Shown one piece after another: positions 37,042-46,062 of a DNA stretch of 64,000 nucleotides (the stretch's first letter is position 1; each line of letters begins with the position of its first letter). The notes beneath the pieces are model-generated. The model ran no database searches. It saw nothing but the letters and a program-made list of their open reading frames with translations, and was not told where the DNA came from. The stretch spans positions 1-64,000 of the forward strand of contig JAOHNF010000002.1 of NCBI GenBank assembly GCA_028103285.1. The letters run 5' to 3'. A program made the translations under genes and the position numbers. Origin of the DNA: Candidatus Pelagibacter sp. (lineage in GTDB: Bacteria > Pseudomonadota > Alphaproteobacteria > Pelagibacterales > Pelagibacteraceae).

Positions 37042-37056
37042 ACACCTAATTGGTGT
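37042..37056 (-). terminator. Weak hairpin after FkbM methyltransferase gene
   Basis: Read on the minus strand, ACACC (37052-37056) pairs with GGTGT (37042-37046) around a 5-base loop, followed by TTTAA. It is a short, weak terminator candidate 15 bp after the stop of the FkbM gene. Confidence 0.4.
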
Positions 37057-37071
37057 GTGGAGAAAAATTTA

Positions 37072-37755
37072 TTATTTTCTTTTAAAAATATAAGAAAAAT
37101 CATTATTCCAGATATAAATATAACCCTTTTTATTGAGAAACTTATAAATAGTATTTTTTTTCAAAGAATCTTTAATGTTTCTACCTAAGTTATTATTATG
37201 AATTTCTATGCAGATAAGTTTCGGACTATATTTTCTTAAATCTAATGATTCTAAGGCATTAATTTCGTTACCCTCAATGTCTAAATTTAAAAAATCAATT
37301 TTTTTGTTTTTAAATTTAGATTCATCTAATATAGTGTTTAAAAGTTGAGACTGTATTGAGCCAATTTTAAAACCTTTTCTAAAACTGCTTTTTGCAAATT
37401 TTTTATTTATTGTATTAAGCATATTAATTTTTTTTCTATAATAATATTTAATATTTTTAGATTTATTAGAAATGGCTACATTTAAATTACAATCATTTTT
37501 TCTAGCTCTTTTAAATAAATCAATTGATAATTTATTTAGATCTATATTGACACCTGACCATCCCTTTCTAAATAAAAGATACGTATTATTACCGTCAATG
37601 GGGTGATAACAGCCAACATCAACGTATATACCTTTTTTTTTATTTTTAAAGAATTTATCAACTATTAAGTCTTCGCCTAGCATAGAGTAACTTTTTTTAG
37701 GAAAAAAAATTTTAGGCCTATAAAACATATAGTAAAGATAACTAAAAAAATTCAT
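37072..37755 (-). CDS. FkbM-family methyltransferase
   Basis: 227 residues. GEDLIVDKFF, YVDVGCYHPIDGNNTYLLFRKGWSGVNIDLN (SAM-binding loop and acidic strand end) and KIDFLNLDIEGNEINAL fit the FkbM methyltransferase family (Methyltransf_21). Such enzymes often O-methylate sugars or polysaccharides. It overlaps msrB by one base (TAATG) but has no functional link to it that I can see. Very Lys- and Asn-rich compared with its neighbours. Confidence 0.83.
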   Translation of the reverse strand: MNFFSYLYYMFYRPKIFFPKKSYSMLGEDLIVDKFFKNKKKGIYVDVGCYHPIDGNNTYLLFRKGWSGVNIDLNKLSIDLFKRARKNDCNLNVAISNKSKNIKYYYRKKINMLNTINKKFAKSSFRKGFKIGSIQSQLLNTILDESKFKNKKIDFLNLDIEGNEINALESLDLRKYSPKLICIEIHNNNLGRNIKDSLKKNTIYKFLNKKGYIYIWNNDFSYIFKRK

Positions 37756-38132
37756 TATTTTTTTTCTTTAAATACTAAACAGATTCCGTTGTTACAGTAA
37801 CGTTTTCCTGTTGGTTTTGGTCCGTCATCGAATACATGACCATGGTGACCTCCACAGTTCTTACAATGATACTCTATTCTTGGGTACCCGATATGCATAT
37901 CTTTTTTTTCTACAAAAACTTCTGGGAGTGATTTATAAAAAGAAGGCCAGCCTGAACCACTTTCATATTTTGTAGCTGAATCAAAAAGTTTAGTGCCACA
38001 ACCAACGCAATGGTAAGAACCCTCTCTCTTTTCACTATTTAGTGGGCTACTACCAGGTGATTCTGTTCCCTCTTGTCTTAGAACATAATTTTGTTCTGGA
38101 GATAAATTTGGATCCCACTTTTTATTGCTCAT
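37755..38132 (-). CDS. msrB: Peptide-methionine (R)-S-oxide reductase MsrB
   Basis: 125 residues, close to the usual length. Zinc-binding pairs CVGC (residues about 43-46) and CKNC (about 91-94), the GSGWPSFYK motif and [15 protein letters not shown] with the catalytic Cys are present. The usual RYCxNSAS is RYCNNGIC here, giving an extra nearby Cys that could act in resolution. It repairs oxidised methionine. It overlaps cysE by 11 bp. Confidence 0.94.
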   Translation of the reverse strand: MSNKKWDPNLSPEQNYVLRQEGTESPGSSPLNSEKREGSYHCVGCGTKLFDSATKYESGSGWPSFYKSLPEVFVEKKDMHIGYPRIEYHCKNCGGHHGHVFDDGPKPTGKRYCNNGICLVFKEKK

Positions 38133-38703
38133 CTTTTACTTTGTCGTCTACACCATAAGGTCTGAATTTACCTTTGTTTTCTAATTTAACTGCTTTAGCC
38201 GGAATACCAACCATTGTTGCGCTTTCAGGAACATCTTTAACAACAACAGCGTTTGCTGCAATCCTTGCGCATTTTCCAATTTTAACAGGTCCGATAATTT
38301 GTGCACCAGAACCTATAACAACATCATCACCAATTGTAGGGTGTCTTTTTTCATGTCGTTGTTTTTCACTATCAATACTTGGTGAAATTCCTCCTAACGT
38401 TACTGCATGATAAATTGTAACATTGTTTCCAATTTCAGAAGTTTCTCCAATCACAACTCCCATACCATGATCTATAAATAAATTTTTACCAATTTTTGCG
38501 CCAGGGTGAATTTCAATTCCTGTAAAAAATCTTGATGTTTGAGATATAATTCTTGCAATCAAATCAAACCCAGCTACTTGAAAAAAATTTGCTATTCTAT
38601 GAAAAAGAACTGCTTTAACTCCAGGGTAAGTTAAAATTATACTTAAAATAGATTTTGCTGCAGGATCTCTCGCTTTAATTGATTCTAAATAATCATTCAT
38701 CAC
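38122..38703 (-). CDS. cysE: Serine O-acetyltransferase
   Basis: 193 residues from a GTG, or 192 from the ATG at 38700, which is as likely. The N-terminal helical domain ([30 protein letters not shown]) precedes left-handed beta-helix hexapeptides with the active region [25 protein letters not shown] and VTLGG. It makes O-acetylserine for cysteine synthesis. The short N-terminus is like EpsC/SrpH-type CysE. Confidence 0.93.
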   Translation of the reverse strand: MMNDYLESIKARDPAAKSILSIILTYPGVKAVLFHRIANFFQVAGFDLIARIISQTSRFFTGIEIHPGAKIGKNLFIDHGMGVVIGETSEIGNNVTIYHAVTLGGISPSIDSEKQRHEKRHPTIGDDVVIGSGAQIIGPVKIGKCARIAANAVVVKDVPESATMVGIPAKAVKLENKGKFRPYGVDDKVKDEQ

Positions 38704-38756
38704 ATATGTATATAGTGACTACTTGCAAAATTTAAAGATTTAACTATAAAAAGAGT

Positions 38757-39152
38757 ATGAGTAACCCATTTCATTTAGCAATACCCGCAGGCGACTTAAG
38801 CGTTGCGACAAAATTCTATGTAGATGTTTTAGGCTGTAAGTTAGGTAATGGGGAAGCTAATAAATGGATTGATGTAGATTTTTGGGGTAATGAATTAACT
38901 CTTCACAAAACTGAAATGAAATTACCTAATGAAAGACACGATGTAGACATGGGTAATGTTCCAGTTCCTCATTTTGGAGTGCATTTAGATAAAGGTGTAT
39001 TTAATAAAATTAAAGAAAATCTTAAATCTAATAATATTAAATACTTAGACGAACCCTATACAAGATTTAAAGATAAGAAAGAACAACAAGAAACTTTCTT
39101 CATAAAAGATCCTCACGGTAACATTTTAGAGCTGAAGACATTACAAAACTAA
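38757..39152 (+). CDS. Glyoxalase/VOC-fold protein
   Basis: 131 residues with the VOC pattern: FHLAIPAGDLSVATKFYVDVLGCKLG at the start (His ligand), HFGVHLDKG in the middle and FFIKDPHGNILELKTLQ at the end, with a Glu ligand. Members include glyoxalases, dioxygenases and resistance proteins; the substrate is unknown. It is divergent from cysE across 53 bp. Confidence 0.85.
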   Translation: MSNPFHLAIPAGDLSVATKFYVDVLGCKLGNGEANKWIDVDFWGNELTLHKTEMKLPNERHDVDMGNVPVPHFGVHLDKGVFNKIKENLKSNNIKYLDEPYTRFKDKKEQQETFFIKDPHGNILELKTLQN

Positions 39153-39168
39153 TAATAAATTTTTTTAA

Positions 39169-39822
39169 TTAAAGCTTTTTATTTTGTATCAGAAAAAGCT
39201 TTCGAGGGAAGTTTCCTTCATCAAAATTTGTTGTGCTTAAATTTTTAAATCCCTCTAATAAGCCATTAACTTTTTGTTCAGAAAAAAAATTAATAATAAA
39301 TCCATCATTTTCGTACATATCTTCTCCCCTGTGAATTCCTTTCTTGTAATCGCCATCGTTAGTATTTCTAGCTGTATAAATATTGATGCCACCAGGTTTC
39401 AAAACTCTAAGTATTTCATTATTTAATTTTTTGATTTCAGCATTAGTCAGAGCCATACAGTAAAGCATATGAGAAAAAATACCTTTAATTGAATTATCTT
39501 TATAGGGAAGCTTGTCTCTTACATCAAAGTGTTTTGTAGATACTAAATTAGAAAAGTCGTTGTCTTTTACTTTTTTATCAATAATCTTAATTGCCGTTGG
39601 GCTATAATCTAAAGCTTCAACTTTCATATTATTTTCAGCAAAAAAAACTGTGTCTCTTCCTAATCCTGCGCCAAGCTCTATAATTTCTCTAATATTTTCT
39701 TCTTCAAATTTTTTTAGAGCTGATAGCGCTGCTACACTAGGTTCCAGTCCAAACATTAAAGGTTTTTTGGAAAAGTTAGCCTCCCAATAAATTGACTGCC
39801 TATTTAATTTCTCTTGATCCAA
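39169..39822 (-). CDS. Class I SAM-dependent methyltransferase
   Basis: 217 residues. The SAM-binding motif IIELGAGLGRDTVFFA (about residues 46-61), acidic VEALDYSP and LRVLKPGG are standard for class I methyltransferases, Methyltransf_11/25 type. The N-terminus (YWEANFSKKPLMFGLEPS) resembles thiol or tellurite methyltransferase-like proteins, but the substrate cannot be told. It lies head to head with the persulfide dioxygenase across about 105 bp. Confidence 0.83.
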   Translation of the reverse strand: MDQEKLNRQSIYWEANFSKKPLMFGLEPSVAALSALKKFEEENIREIIELGAGLGRDTVFFAENNMKVEALDYSPTAIKIIDKKVKDNDFSNLVSTKHFDVRDKLPYKDNSIKGIFSHMLYCMALTNAEIKKLNNEILRVLKPGGINIYTARNTNDGDYKKGIHRGEDMYENDGFIINFFSEQKVNGLLEGFKNLSTTNFDEGNFPRKLFLIQNKKL

Positions 39823-39854
39823 CTAATTACCTCAAAATTATTAGTGTTTTTATT

Positions 39855-39880
39855 AAACACAACTAATAAGCTATGTACAT
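39855..39880 (+). promoter_or_regulatory. Operator-like block upstream of persulfide dioxygenase
   Basis: AAACACAACT (39855-39864), seven variable bases, then TATGTACAT (39872-39880, holding the palindrome ATGTACAT). The same block with the same gap recurs at 40653-40678. Here it ends 47 bases before the ATG. It is likely a regulator site or an extended promoter for sulfur genes. Confidence 0.7.
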
Positions 39881-39927
39881 CATGCATATACCTTGCTAAA
39901 TTATATTTAGTTAACAGAGGGGTTACA

Positions 39928-40632
39928 ATGATTTTTAATCAGTTGTTTGATGATAAATCTTCAACTTACACCTACATCATCTCATCAGGTAAAGGTCGTG
40001 AAGCTTTAATAATTGATCCTGTAATTGAACATACAAAAAAATATATTAAAATTTTACAAGATTTAGAATTAAAGTTAGTAAAAGTAATCGATACTCACAT
40101 TCATGCAGATCATATTTCGGGTTTAAATGAACTTAATAAACAAACAGAATGTACAAGAGTAATGGGAGAAGAGTCTGAGTCAGAAGTAATTGATTTAAGA
40201 GTTAAGGAAAATGAAAAAGTTAAAATAGAGGAAGTGGAACTAACAACATTATACACCCCTGGACATACAAAATGTTCTTATAGCTACTTAATGAATGATA
40301 GAGTTTTTACTGGTGATACTCTGTTAATAAATGGATCAGGTAGAACAGATTTTCAAGGTGGTAGCGCGATGGAGCAGTATGACTCAATATTTGGTAAATT
40401 GTTAAAACTTCCAAATAAAACGCTTATTTTTCCTGCGCATGATTATAATGGTAAAAAATTTTCTACAATTGAAAATGAAAGAAATAATAATCCGAGATTG
40501 CAAGTTAGTTCTTCTGATGAATACATTGAAATAATGAACAATCTTAAATTGGCAAATCCTAAAATGATGGATATAGCAGTGCCTGCAAATAAAAAAGGTC
40601 TTATTTCAAAAGAAATAAGTTTAAATACATAG
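39928..40632 (+). CDS. Persulfide dioxygenase-like MBL-fold hydrolase (ETHE1/Blh type)
   Basis: 234 residues from the ATG at 39928, chosen because AGAGGGG lies just upstream and the family sequence starts there (MIFNQLFDDKSSTYTYII). Metal ligands: THIHADH (His57, His59, Asp61, His62), PGHT (His113), GDT (Asp130) and AHDY (His171), with GSGRTDFQGG as in ETHE1. It oxidises glutathione persulfide to sulfite. The longer frame to 39814 would cross the upstream promoter. Confidence 0.9.
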   Translation: MIFNQLFDDKSSTYTYIISSGKGREALIIDPVIEHTKKYIKILQDLELKLVKVIDTHIHADHISGLNELNKQTECTRVMGEESESEVIDLRVKENEKVKIEEVELTTLYTPGHTKCSYSYLMNDRVFTGDTLLINGSGRTDFQGGSAMEQYDSIFGKLLKLPNKTLIFPAHDYNGKKFSTIENERNNNPRLQVSSSDEYIEIMNNLKLANPKMMDIAVPANKKGLISKEISLNT

Positions 40633-40652
40633 TTTAAGCCATTTTTTTAGAA

Positions 40653-40678
40653 AAACACAACTCCTAGGTTATGTACAT
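40653..40678 (+). promoter_or_regulatory. Operator-like block upstream of sulfurtransferase
   Basis: AAACACAACT (40653-40662), seven variable bases and TATGTACAT (40670-40678), identical in both conserved parts to the block at 39855. It ends 46 bases before the ATG at 40725; a strong AAGGGGG ribosome site follows. Confidence 0.7.
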
Positions 40679-40724
40679 AGTTCATGGACTGTAGTTAAAT
40701 GAAATCTAATTATAAGGGGGCAAC

Positions 40725-41636
40725 ATGATAAAAAAAGTAATTGGAACAATCATTTTCTTTCTTTTTGTTTCTTCAGCAAATGCTGCTGAACCAACAGTAA
40801 GTAGTGATTGGTTAAAGAAAAATCTAAATAGCCCGAATGTATTTGTTTTAGACATCAGAAATAAATTAGATGGTGGAGGATATGATGCTTTCAAAGCAGA
40901 GCACATTCCAGGATCAGTTCATTCAGATTATTTAGCGGCAGGTTGGAGAACAACTATAAAAGGAGTTGTTGGTCAATTTCCAGGAACGAAAGCTTTAAGT
41001 CAGTTAATTGGAGGATTAGGTATAGACAATCAAAAACACGTTGTTATTGTTTATGGAGGAGTTAGTTCTTTAGACTTCGGAAGCGCTGCAAGAGTTTACT
41101 GGACATTTAAAACGATAGGACATGAAAATGTTTCTATTTTAAATGGAGGTTTTAAAGGATGGGCGAATTCAGGAAATAAAGTTGTTTCAGGAGAAAATAA
41201 TTTAAGTCCTGCTAATTTTAAAACTAGACTAAATAAAAAATATTACGCTTCTTTTAGTGAAGTTCAAAAAGCTCAAAAAGGAAAAGGCAGTCAATGTTTA
41301 ATTGATGCTAGACCTGCAGCTTTCTTTACTGGAGATAAAAAACATGCAAAAGCAAGAATTCCTGGAAGACTTGCTAACGCTAGAAATCTTCAAGAGGGAA
41401 ATTTAATTGATGACGGTTTTAAAATAAAATCAAGCTCTGAGATTAAATCTCAATTTGGAGGATTAGAAGGTGTAGAAAAATACAAGGGTTACATTAGTTA
41501 TTGTAACACTGGTCACTGGGCAGCTACAGTTTGGTTTGGTTTAAGTGAAATTGCACAAATACCAAATGTTAAAATGTATGACGGTGGTATGACACATTGG
41601 ACATACGATCCTAAAAGAAAAGTTGATTTAAGTTAA
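40725..41636 (+). CDS. Periplasmic rhodanese-type sulfurtransferase
   Basis: 303 residues. A signal peptide (MIKKVIGTIIFFLFVSSANA) precedes two rhodanese domains. The first is inactive-like (FVLDIRNKLDG, VVIVYGG); the second carries the active loop CNTGHWA with Cys260. It resembles thiosulfate or mercaptopyruvate sulfurtransferases (SseA type). In the periplasm it would move sulfane sulfur, matching the persulfide dioxygenase before it and the YeeE-type transporter after it. Confidence 0.9.
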   Translation: MIKKVIGTIIFFLFVSSANAAEPTVSSDWLKKNLNSPNVFVLDIRNKLDGGGYDAFKAEHIPGSVHSDYLAAGWRTTIKGVVGQFPGTKALSQLIGGLGIDNQKHVVIVYGGVSSLDFGSAARVYWTFKTIGHENVSILNGGFKGWANSGNKVVSGENNLSPANFKTRLNKKYYASFSEVQKAQKGKGSQCLIDARPAAFFTGDKKHAKARIPGRLANARNLQEGNLIDDGFKIKSSSEIKSQFGGLEGVEKYKGYISYCNTGHWAATVWFGLSEIAQIPNVKMYDGGMTHWTYDPKRKVDLS

Positions 41637-41646
41637 ATTTAAAAAT

Positions 41647-41674
41647 TTATGGGTAGAATAAATTCTACCCATAA
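41647..41674 (+). terminator. Hairpin between sulfurtransferase and YeeE genes
   Basis: A 13-bp perfect stem (TTATGGGTAGAAT 41647-41659, ATTCTACCCATAA 41662-41674) is followed by only a weak T-rich stretch. It may be a partial terminator or a message-end stabiliser. Confidence 0.6.
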
Positions 41675-41702
41675 TTTGTGCTTATAATTAGTTTTATTAA
41701 AT

Positions 41703-42878
41703 ATGTCTGAAGTAAATATTGCAAAATTAAAAATAGATAAACCCGTGTTGGTTTACGGAGTTTTATTTTCCGTTCTATTTTCTTATATTTTATTTAATAG
41801 TGTAGGCGACAGACATTTATATGTATTTTTTATAGGATTGGGTTTAGGGGTTTCACTTTACCAAGCTGCATTTGGTTTTACGGGAGGGTGGAGAAATTTT
41901 ATCGAGAAAAGAGATAGTAAATCTCTAAGAGCTCAATTAATAATGTTGGCCTTAGCTGTTGTTGTTTTCTCTATTTTTATCAATTCAAAAAGCTTTATTT
42001 ATGATGGAACTATGATTGGTGCAATAGCGCCAGTTGGTACTTCTGTGGTTATTGGTTCATTTATTTTTGGTCTAGCTATGCAGCTTGGTGGAGGTTGTGG
42101 TTCAGGTACTTTATTTACGGCAGGAAGCGGAAATTTAAAAATGGTTATTACTTTAGTCTTTTTTATAATTGGCTCCCTTTTAGGATCTTACCATTTTGAA
42201 TTTTGGACTAATTTACCTTCCTTAGGTGGATTTTCTTTATTAAATAGTTTTTCAAAAATACAAACAATATTAATTCAACTTTCATTACTAACTTTAATAT
42301 ATATTTATATTTCTAGGTTAGATTTCAAACATAATAATAAAATTGAGCATAGCGATATCACTTCAAATTCATCTCATAGTTTTATGAGGGGTCCTTGGCC
42401 TCTTTTATGGGGTTCTGTCTCGCTTGTTTTTTTTAGCTTTTTAATGCTGCAGGCAGCTGGACATCCTTGGTCAGTAACTTTTGCTTTTGGTCTTTGGGGT
42501 GCAAAAATTGCAAGTGCTATAGGCATCGATGTAGCTTCTTGGTCTTATTGGCAACTCGAATATCCTAGTACAGCACTTGAGAATAGTGTTTTAGCTGATC
42601 CTACAACTGTTTCAAATATAGGAATTATTTTAGGTGCTCTCATAGGATCTTCTTTATCAGGAAAAATTAGTAAATTTTCTTCTGTAAATAAAAAATTAAT
42701 TATGGCTGCTGTACTTGGAGGTCTGTTTATGGGTTACGGAGCAAGATTAGCTTTTGGTTGTAATATTGGAGCCTTATTTGGTGGAATAGCTTCTGGAAGT
42801 TTACATGGCTGGGTGTGGTTTTTGTTTGCATTCTTAGGTTCTGTTGTTGGGGTGAAGTTGAGAAAGTATTTTTACTAA
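41703..42878 (+). CDS. YeeE/YedE-family sulfur-compound transporter
   Basis: 391 residues with about ten membrane helices in two halves. The conserved cysteine motifs are LAMQLGGGCGSGTLFTAGSGN (near residue 133) and ARLAFGCNIGALFGGIASGSLHGW (near residue 357), as in the thiosulfate transporter TsuA. It likely imports thiosulfate or another sulfur species, feeding the nearby sulfurtransferase and persulfide enzymes. The next small gene starts in its stop codon (TAATG). Confidence 0.88.
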   Translation: MSEVNIAKLKIDKPVLVYGVLFSVLFSYILFNSVGDRHLYVFFIGLGLGVSLYQAAFGFTGGWRNFIEKRDSKSLRAQLIMLALAVVVFSIFINSKSFIYDGTMIGAIAPVGTSVVIGSFIFGLAMQLGGGCGSGTLFTAGSGNLKMVITLVFFIIGSLLGSYHFEFWTNLPSLGGFSLLNSFSKIQTILIQLSLLTLIYIYISRLDFKHNNKIEHSDITSNSSHSFMRGPWPLLWGSVSLVFFSFLMLQAAGHPWSVTFAFGLWGAKIASAIGIDVASWSYWQLEYPSTALENSVLADPTTVSNIGIILGALIGSSLSGKISKFSSVNKKLIMAAVLGGLFMGYGARLAFGCNIGALFGGIASGSLHGWVWFLFAFLGSVVGVKLRKYFY

Positions 42879-43051
42879 TGAAAATAACTTATTTTATTTT
42901 AGTCACTCTATTCTTTTTTGTTTTAATTTGGGAACATGATAATCAAGGTGTAGCTTATAATCCTTTATTTCATGTAGAGGGTGGAGATGAAAGCAACTCT
43001 ATTTCAATGCCGTGTGGTCTAGGTGGTAGCCATAACCACAATCATAAATAA
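42878..43051 (+). CDS. Small membrane-anchored Cys/His-tail protein
   Basis: 57 residues from the ATG at 42878, which shares one base with the yeeE stop. One membrane helix (ITYFILVTLFFFVLIW) is followed by a polar stretch and a tail MPCGLGGSHNHNHK with one Cys and three His. The short length and coupling suggest a helper of the transporter, perhaps a metal or sulfur relay. I recognise no family. Overlap with the end of yeeE makes an upstream start unlikely. Confidence 0.7.
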   Translation: MKITYFILVTLFFFVLIWEHDNQGVAYNPLFHVEGGDESNSISMPCGLGGSHNHNHK

Positions 43052-43055
43052 AAAT

Positions 43056-45533
43056 TTAGGATTTAAGTCTTTTCATTTCAGGATCAAGTAGTGGTTCATT
43101 TGTAACTTTGACAGGAAATCTTTTACCAAAATAATCTATTTCTAATTTTGTTCCTTCTTTTGAATGAGACGACGGTAGATATCCATAAAGAATATGTTTA
43201 TCTACAAAATAACCGTAATTTGTACTTGTAACATAACCAACTGGTTTGCTTCTTTCATCATAAATTGGTTCTTTACCGAGCGCCATTCCTTCACTGTCTT
43301 CCATAACCATGCAGCATAACTTTTGTTTAAGAGGTTCTTGTTTCAATTTAACTAATGACTCTTTGCCTATAAAATCTTGTTCTTTTTTTAATTTAACTGT
43401 AAACCCCAATCCAGCTTCATATGGATTAGAATTTGTATGAATGTCTGTTCCTAAAGATCTATATCCTTTTTCAAGCCTTAAAGACTCAAAGGCTCCAGCG
43501 CCTGAACAAATCATATTAAATTCTTGAGACTTTTCTTTTATTTCATCCCAAAGTGTTAGGCCATATTCAGTTGGTGTATAAATTTCCCAACCTAATTCTC
43601 CAATATAGGAAATTCTTACTGCTATACACGGAAGGTGACTTATCGATAAATTTTTAATTGAAAAGAAGGGAAACCCCTCATTAGAAACATCATCGTCATC
43701 ACATAAACTCTCTAAAACTTTTCTTGAATTAGGCCCCCATAAACCAACGCCTGCATAGGCTGAAGTCCAGTCGATAATATTTACGCTACCATCTCTTGGT
43801 GCGTTTTCTTTAAACCAAGATAAATCTATCATTCCATTACCGGCGCCTGCCAATATCCAAAACTTATCTTCTTCTAGCCTACTAACTGTTAAATCACTTT
43901 TAATTCCACCGTAGATATTAGAAATAACTGTGTAAACAACTTTGCCTACTTTAACGTCTATATTGTTAGTACATACCTTTTGTAATAATGCTAAAGCACC
44001 TTTACCGCTAACTTCTATTTTTACAAATCCTGTAATATCAAAAAGTGCTCCTGTTTGCCTTGTAGTCATGTGTTCTACTGCTTGAATTGGTGACCAGTAT
44101 TTTGCTGACCATCCTGTTCTGTTTGGAAAATTTTTTCCTTGTAATAAATCTTTATTGGCCTCGTACCACTGTGGTCTTTCCCAGCCCATAACCTCAAAAA
44201 ATTTAGCTTTCTGATCTCCAAGTCTAGAATAAAAAGGACTTCTTCTTAAAGGTCTTGGTTGTTCTATTTGTTGAAGAGGATGAATGATGTCATATACTTC
44301 CTTATAGTTTTGTTTTCCTCTTGCTCTTAAATATTTTCTAACATGATGATGTTTGTGAAAGCGGTTTATATCTCCTTCACGTACATCAAGTTCTGGCTCT
44401 CCGTTGACTATCCACTCTGCCATTGCTTTACCAACACCACCAGCATGAGTAATCCAAACAGCATTTGCTGACCACAAACCTTTTATGGATGTTTCACCCA
44501 TCAATGGGTTGCCATCATTAGTAAAAGAAAAAATTCCATTAATCTTTTTTGTGATTTTCTTTTTTGCTAATGGTGGAAATAACCAGTTAGTTTCTTTATG
44601 AGCCCCTACAAAGTCTTCTGGACGGAAATCTACTAAAGAAGGCATCTCTTCAGCATCCTCTGGTTTTACTAATTCTTCTGACTCTAAAATTCTTGGTTCA
44701 TGTCGATAGTTTCCTATGACATAGGTGTCATTCCATTGTCTGAAGTATAAACTATAATCTTGGTGTCTTACTAATGCATGTTTTACTAACGCTTCTTTTA
44801 TGTCTGCTTTGAATTCTTTTAATTCTTCAAAAGGTTCTGTCCAAACCATCTGGTGTTCACAAGGAACTAGAGGCAAAGAAATTCCTGCAAGTCTTCCTAT
44901 TTTAGGAGCCCAAATACCTGTGGCTACTAAAACTATATCAGACTCATAAATACCTTTTTCAGTTTCAACGCCTTTAATTTGATTATTAACTATTTTAAAT
45001 CCCGTAACTGCAGTGTCACCGATAAAAGTGCCAGCCTTTTTATCTGTTACATATTTTGCCATAGCCTGAACTGCTCTAACTGGTGCAGCTAAACCATCGT
45101 TAGGAACATAGTATCCACCATGAATTTTTGAAGGATCTATGTAAGGGCTCATTTTTTGAACTTCCTCAGGTGAAATAATTTTAGCTTCAGTTAAACCGTA
45201 ACTATGAGCTAAGCCCATTTTTCGATATAAATCTTGATGACGTTCTTTTGTTTTAGAAACCTCAATTCCACCTACGGGATGATAACAAGGCTTACCCTCA
45301 TACTCTAAAGAACTTAAAAATTTTACTGTATACTGAGCAAACTTACACATCATTCTAGATGGATTAGTTTGAAAAACTCCACCAGGAGCATGTGTAGTTG
45401 AACCCCCTGTTTCAAATAAAGGACCTTGATCTAATATAGTGATATCTTTCCAACCAAGTTTAGCTAAGTGATAAGCTGCACTCGCACCTGTTATTCCAGC
45501 TCCTACAATTATTATTTTATTTTTCTTTGTCAT
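43056..45533 (-). CDS. Dimethylglycine/sarcosine dehydrogenase-like flavoprotein
   Basis: 825 residues, the usual length for DMGDH/SARDH. The N-terminal DAO domain has VGAGITGASAAYHLAKLG and GGSTTHAPGG, whose His48 matches the residue that carries covalent FAD in relatives. After a linker (FAO_M-like) comes a GcvT folate-binding domain from about residue 440, with GYLPSSHSKEGT near the end. It would demethylate dimethylglycine and transfer the formaldehyde unit to tetrahydrofolate. It sits downstream of soxG in the betaine cluster. Confidence 0.88.
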   Translation of the reverse strand: MTKKNKIIIVGAGITGASAAYHLAKLGWKDITILDQGPLFETGGSTTHAPGGVFQTNPSRMMCKFAQYTVKFLSSLEYEGKPCYHPVGGIEVSKTKERHQDLYRKMGLAHSYGLTEAKIISPEEVQKMSPYIDPSKIHGGYYVPNDGLAAPVRAVQAMAKYVTDKKAGTFIGDTAVTGFKIVNNQIKGVETEKGIYESDIVLVATGIWAPKIGRLAGISLPLVPCEHQMVWTEPFEELKEFKADIKEALVKHALVRHQDYSLYFRQWNDTYVIGNYRHEPRILESEELVKPEDAEEMPSLVDFRPEDFVGAHKETNWLFPPLAKKKITKKINGIFSFTNDGNPLMGETSIKGLWSANAVWITHAGGVGKAMAEWIVNGEPELDVREGDINRFHKHHHVRKYLRARGKQNYKEVYDIIHPLQQIEQPRPLRRSPFYSRLGDQKAKFFEVMGWERPQWYEANKDLLQGKNFPNRTGWSAKYWSPIQAVEHMTTRQTGALFDITGFVKIEVSGKGALALLQKVCTNNIDVKVGKVVYTVISNIYGGIKSDLTVSRLEEDKFWILAGAGNGMIDLSWFKENAPRDGSVNIIDWTSAYAGVGLWGPNSRKVLESLCDDDDVSNEGFPFFSIKNLSISHLPCIAVRISYIGELGWEIYTPTEYGLTLWDEIKEKSQEFNMICSGAGAFESLRLEKGYRSLGTDIHTNSNPYEAGLGFTVKLKKEQDFIGKESLVKLKQEPLKQKLCCMVMEDSEGMALGKEPIYDERSKPVGYVTSTNYGYFVDKHILYGYLPSSHSKEGTKLEIDYFGKRFPVKVTNEPLLDPEMKRLKS

Positions 45534-45537
45534 CTAT

Positions 45538-46062
45538 TTAATTTATTTTTACTGTATCTTTTAAACGTTCTTTAAAATAATCTTCAAATGATCTGTTACA
45601 AGTAATTATATATTTATCTTTTAAATTATAAATAGAACAATCTATTCTAGCAATTAAAGTCTGAGCCATGCTAAATTCAGGAAATTTTTTAGCTCTTAAA
45701 TCAAAGTGTGTCAATTTATTCAAAAACTCATTTCTATTTTCACCAGTAACTTCAAAATAAATTTGCCCGTATGAATAGTCTGAAGCAAGTATCTCATCTT
45801 TAGAATTGATATTAGATATAAATTTCAAAATATCTTTATATTTTTGTTCAACTAAATATATCAGACTCCATTGATCAAATGACTGCTTAGCGAATAGATG
45901 GTTACTATCGGTAACTACTTCAAGATTTTTTGAAGGAGGAAGTATAGATATCTCCTTATTAATCAATTGATTAAACTCTTCTTTTCCATCACCTCTAATA
46001 ATTACTTGTTGGTAATTTTTTTGAATTATATCTACGCCCTCTAAGGATGCTATTGTTTTCAT
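45538..46062 (-). CDS. soxG: Sarcosine oxidase gamma subunit
   Basis: 174 residues of the poorly conserved SoxG family; support comes mainly from its place after soxA, with matching size (about 180-200) and the segment DYSYGQIYFEVTGENRNEFLNKLTHFDLRAKKFP, typical of the folate-domain-like gamma subunit. It is a structural subunit of heterotetrameric sarcosine oxidase. Its start overlaps the soxA stop by 4 bases. Confidence 0.85.
   Translation of the reverse strand: MKTIASLEGVDIIQKNYQQVIIRGDGKEEFNQLINKEISILPPSKNLEVVTDSNHLFAKQSFDQWSLIYLVEQKYKDILKFISNINSKDEILASDYSYGQIYFEVTGENRNEFLNKLTHFDLRAKKFPEFSMAQTLIARIDCSIYNLKDKYIITCNRSFEDYFKERLKDTVKIN

Noticed and set aside
36979..37188. 69-codon plus-strand frame overlapping the FkbM gene end
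   Set aside because: Its second half is antisense to the FkbM methyltransferase gene and its translation resembles no protein family.
39814..39927. Extended N-terminus of the persulfide dioxygenase
   Set aside because: It would cover the shared operator block; the ATG at 39928 has a good ribosome site and begins the family sequence.
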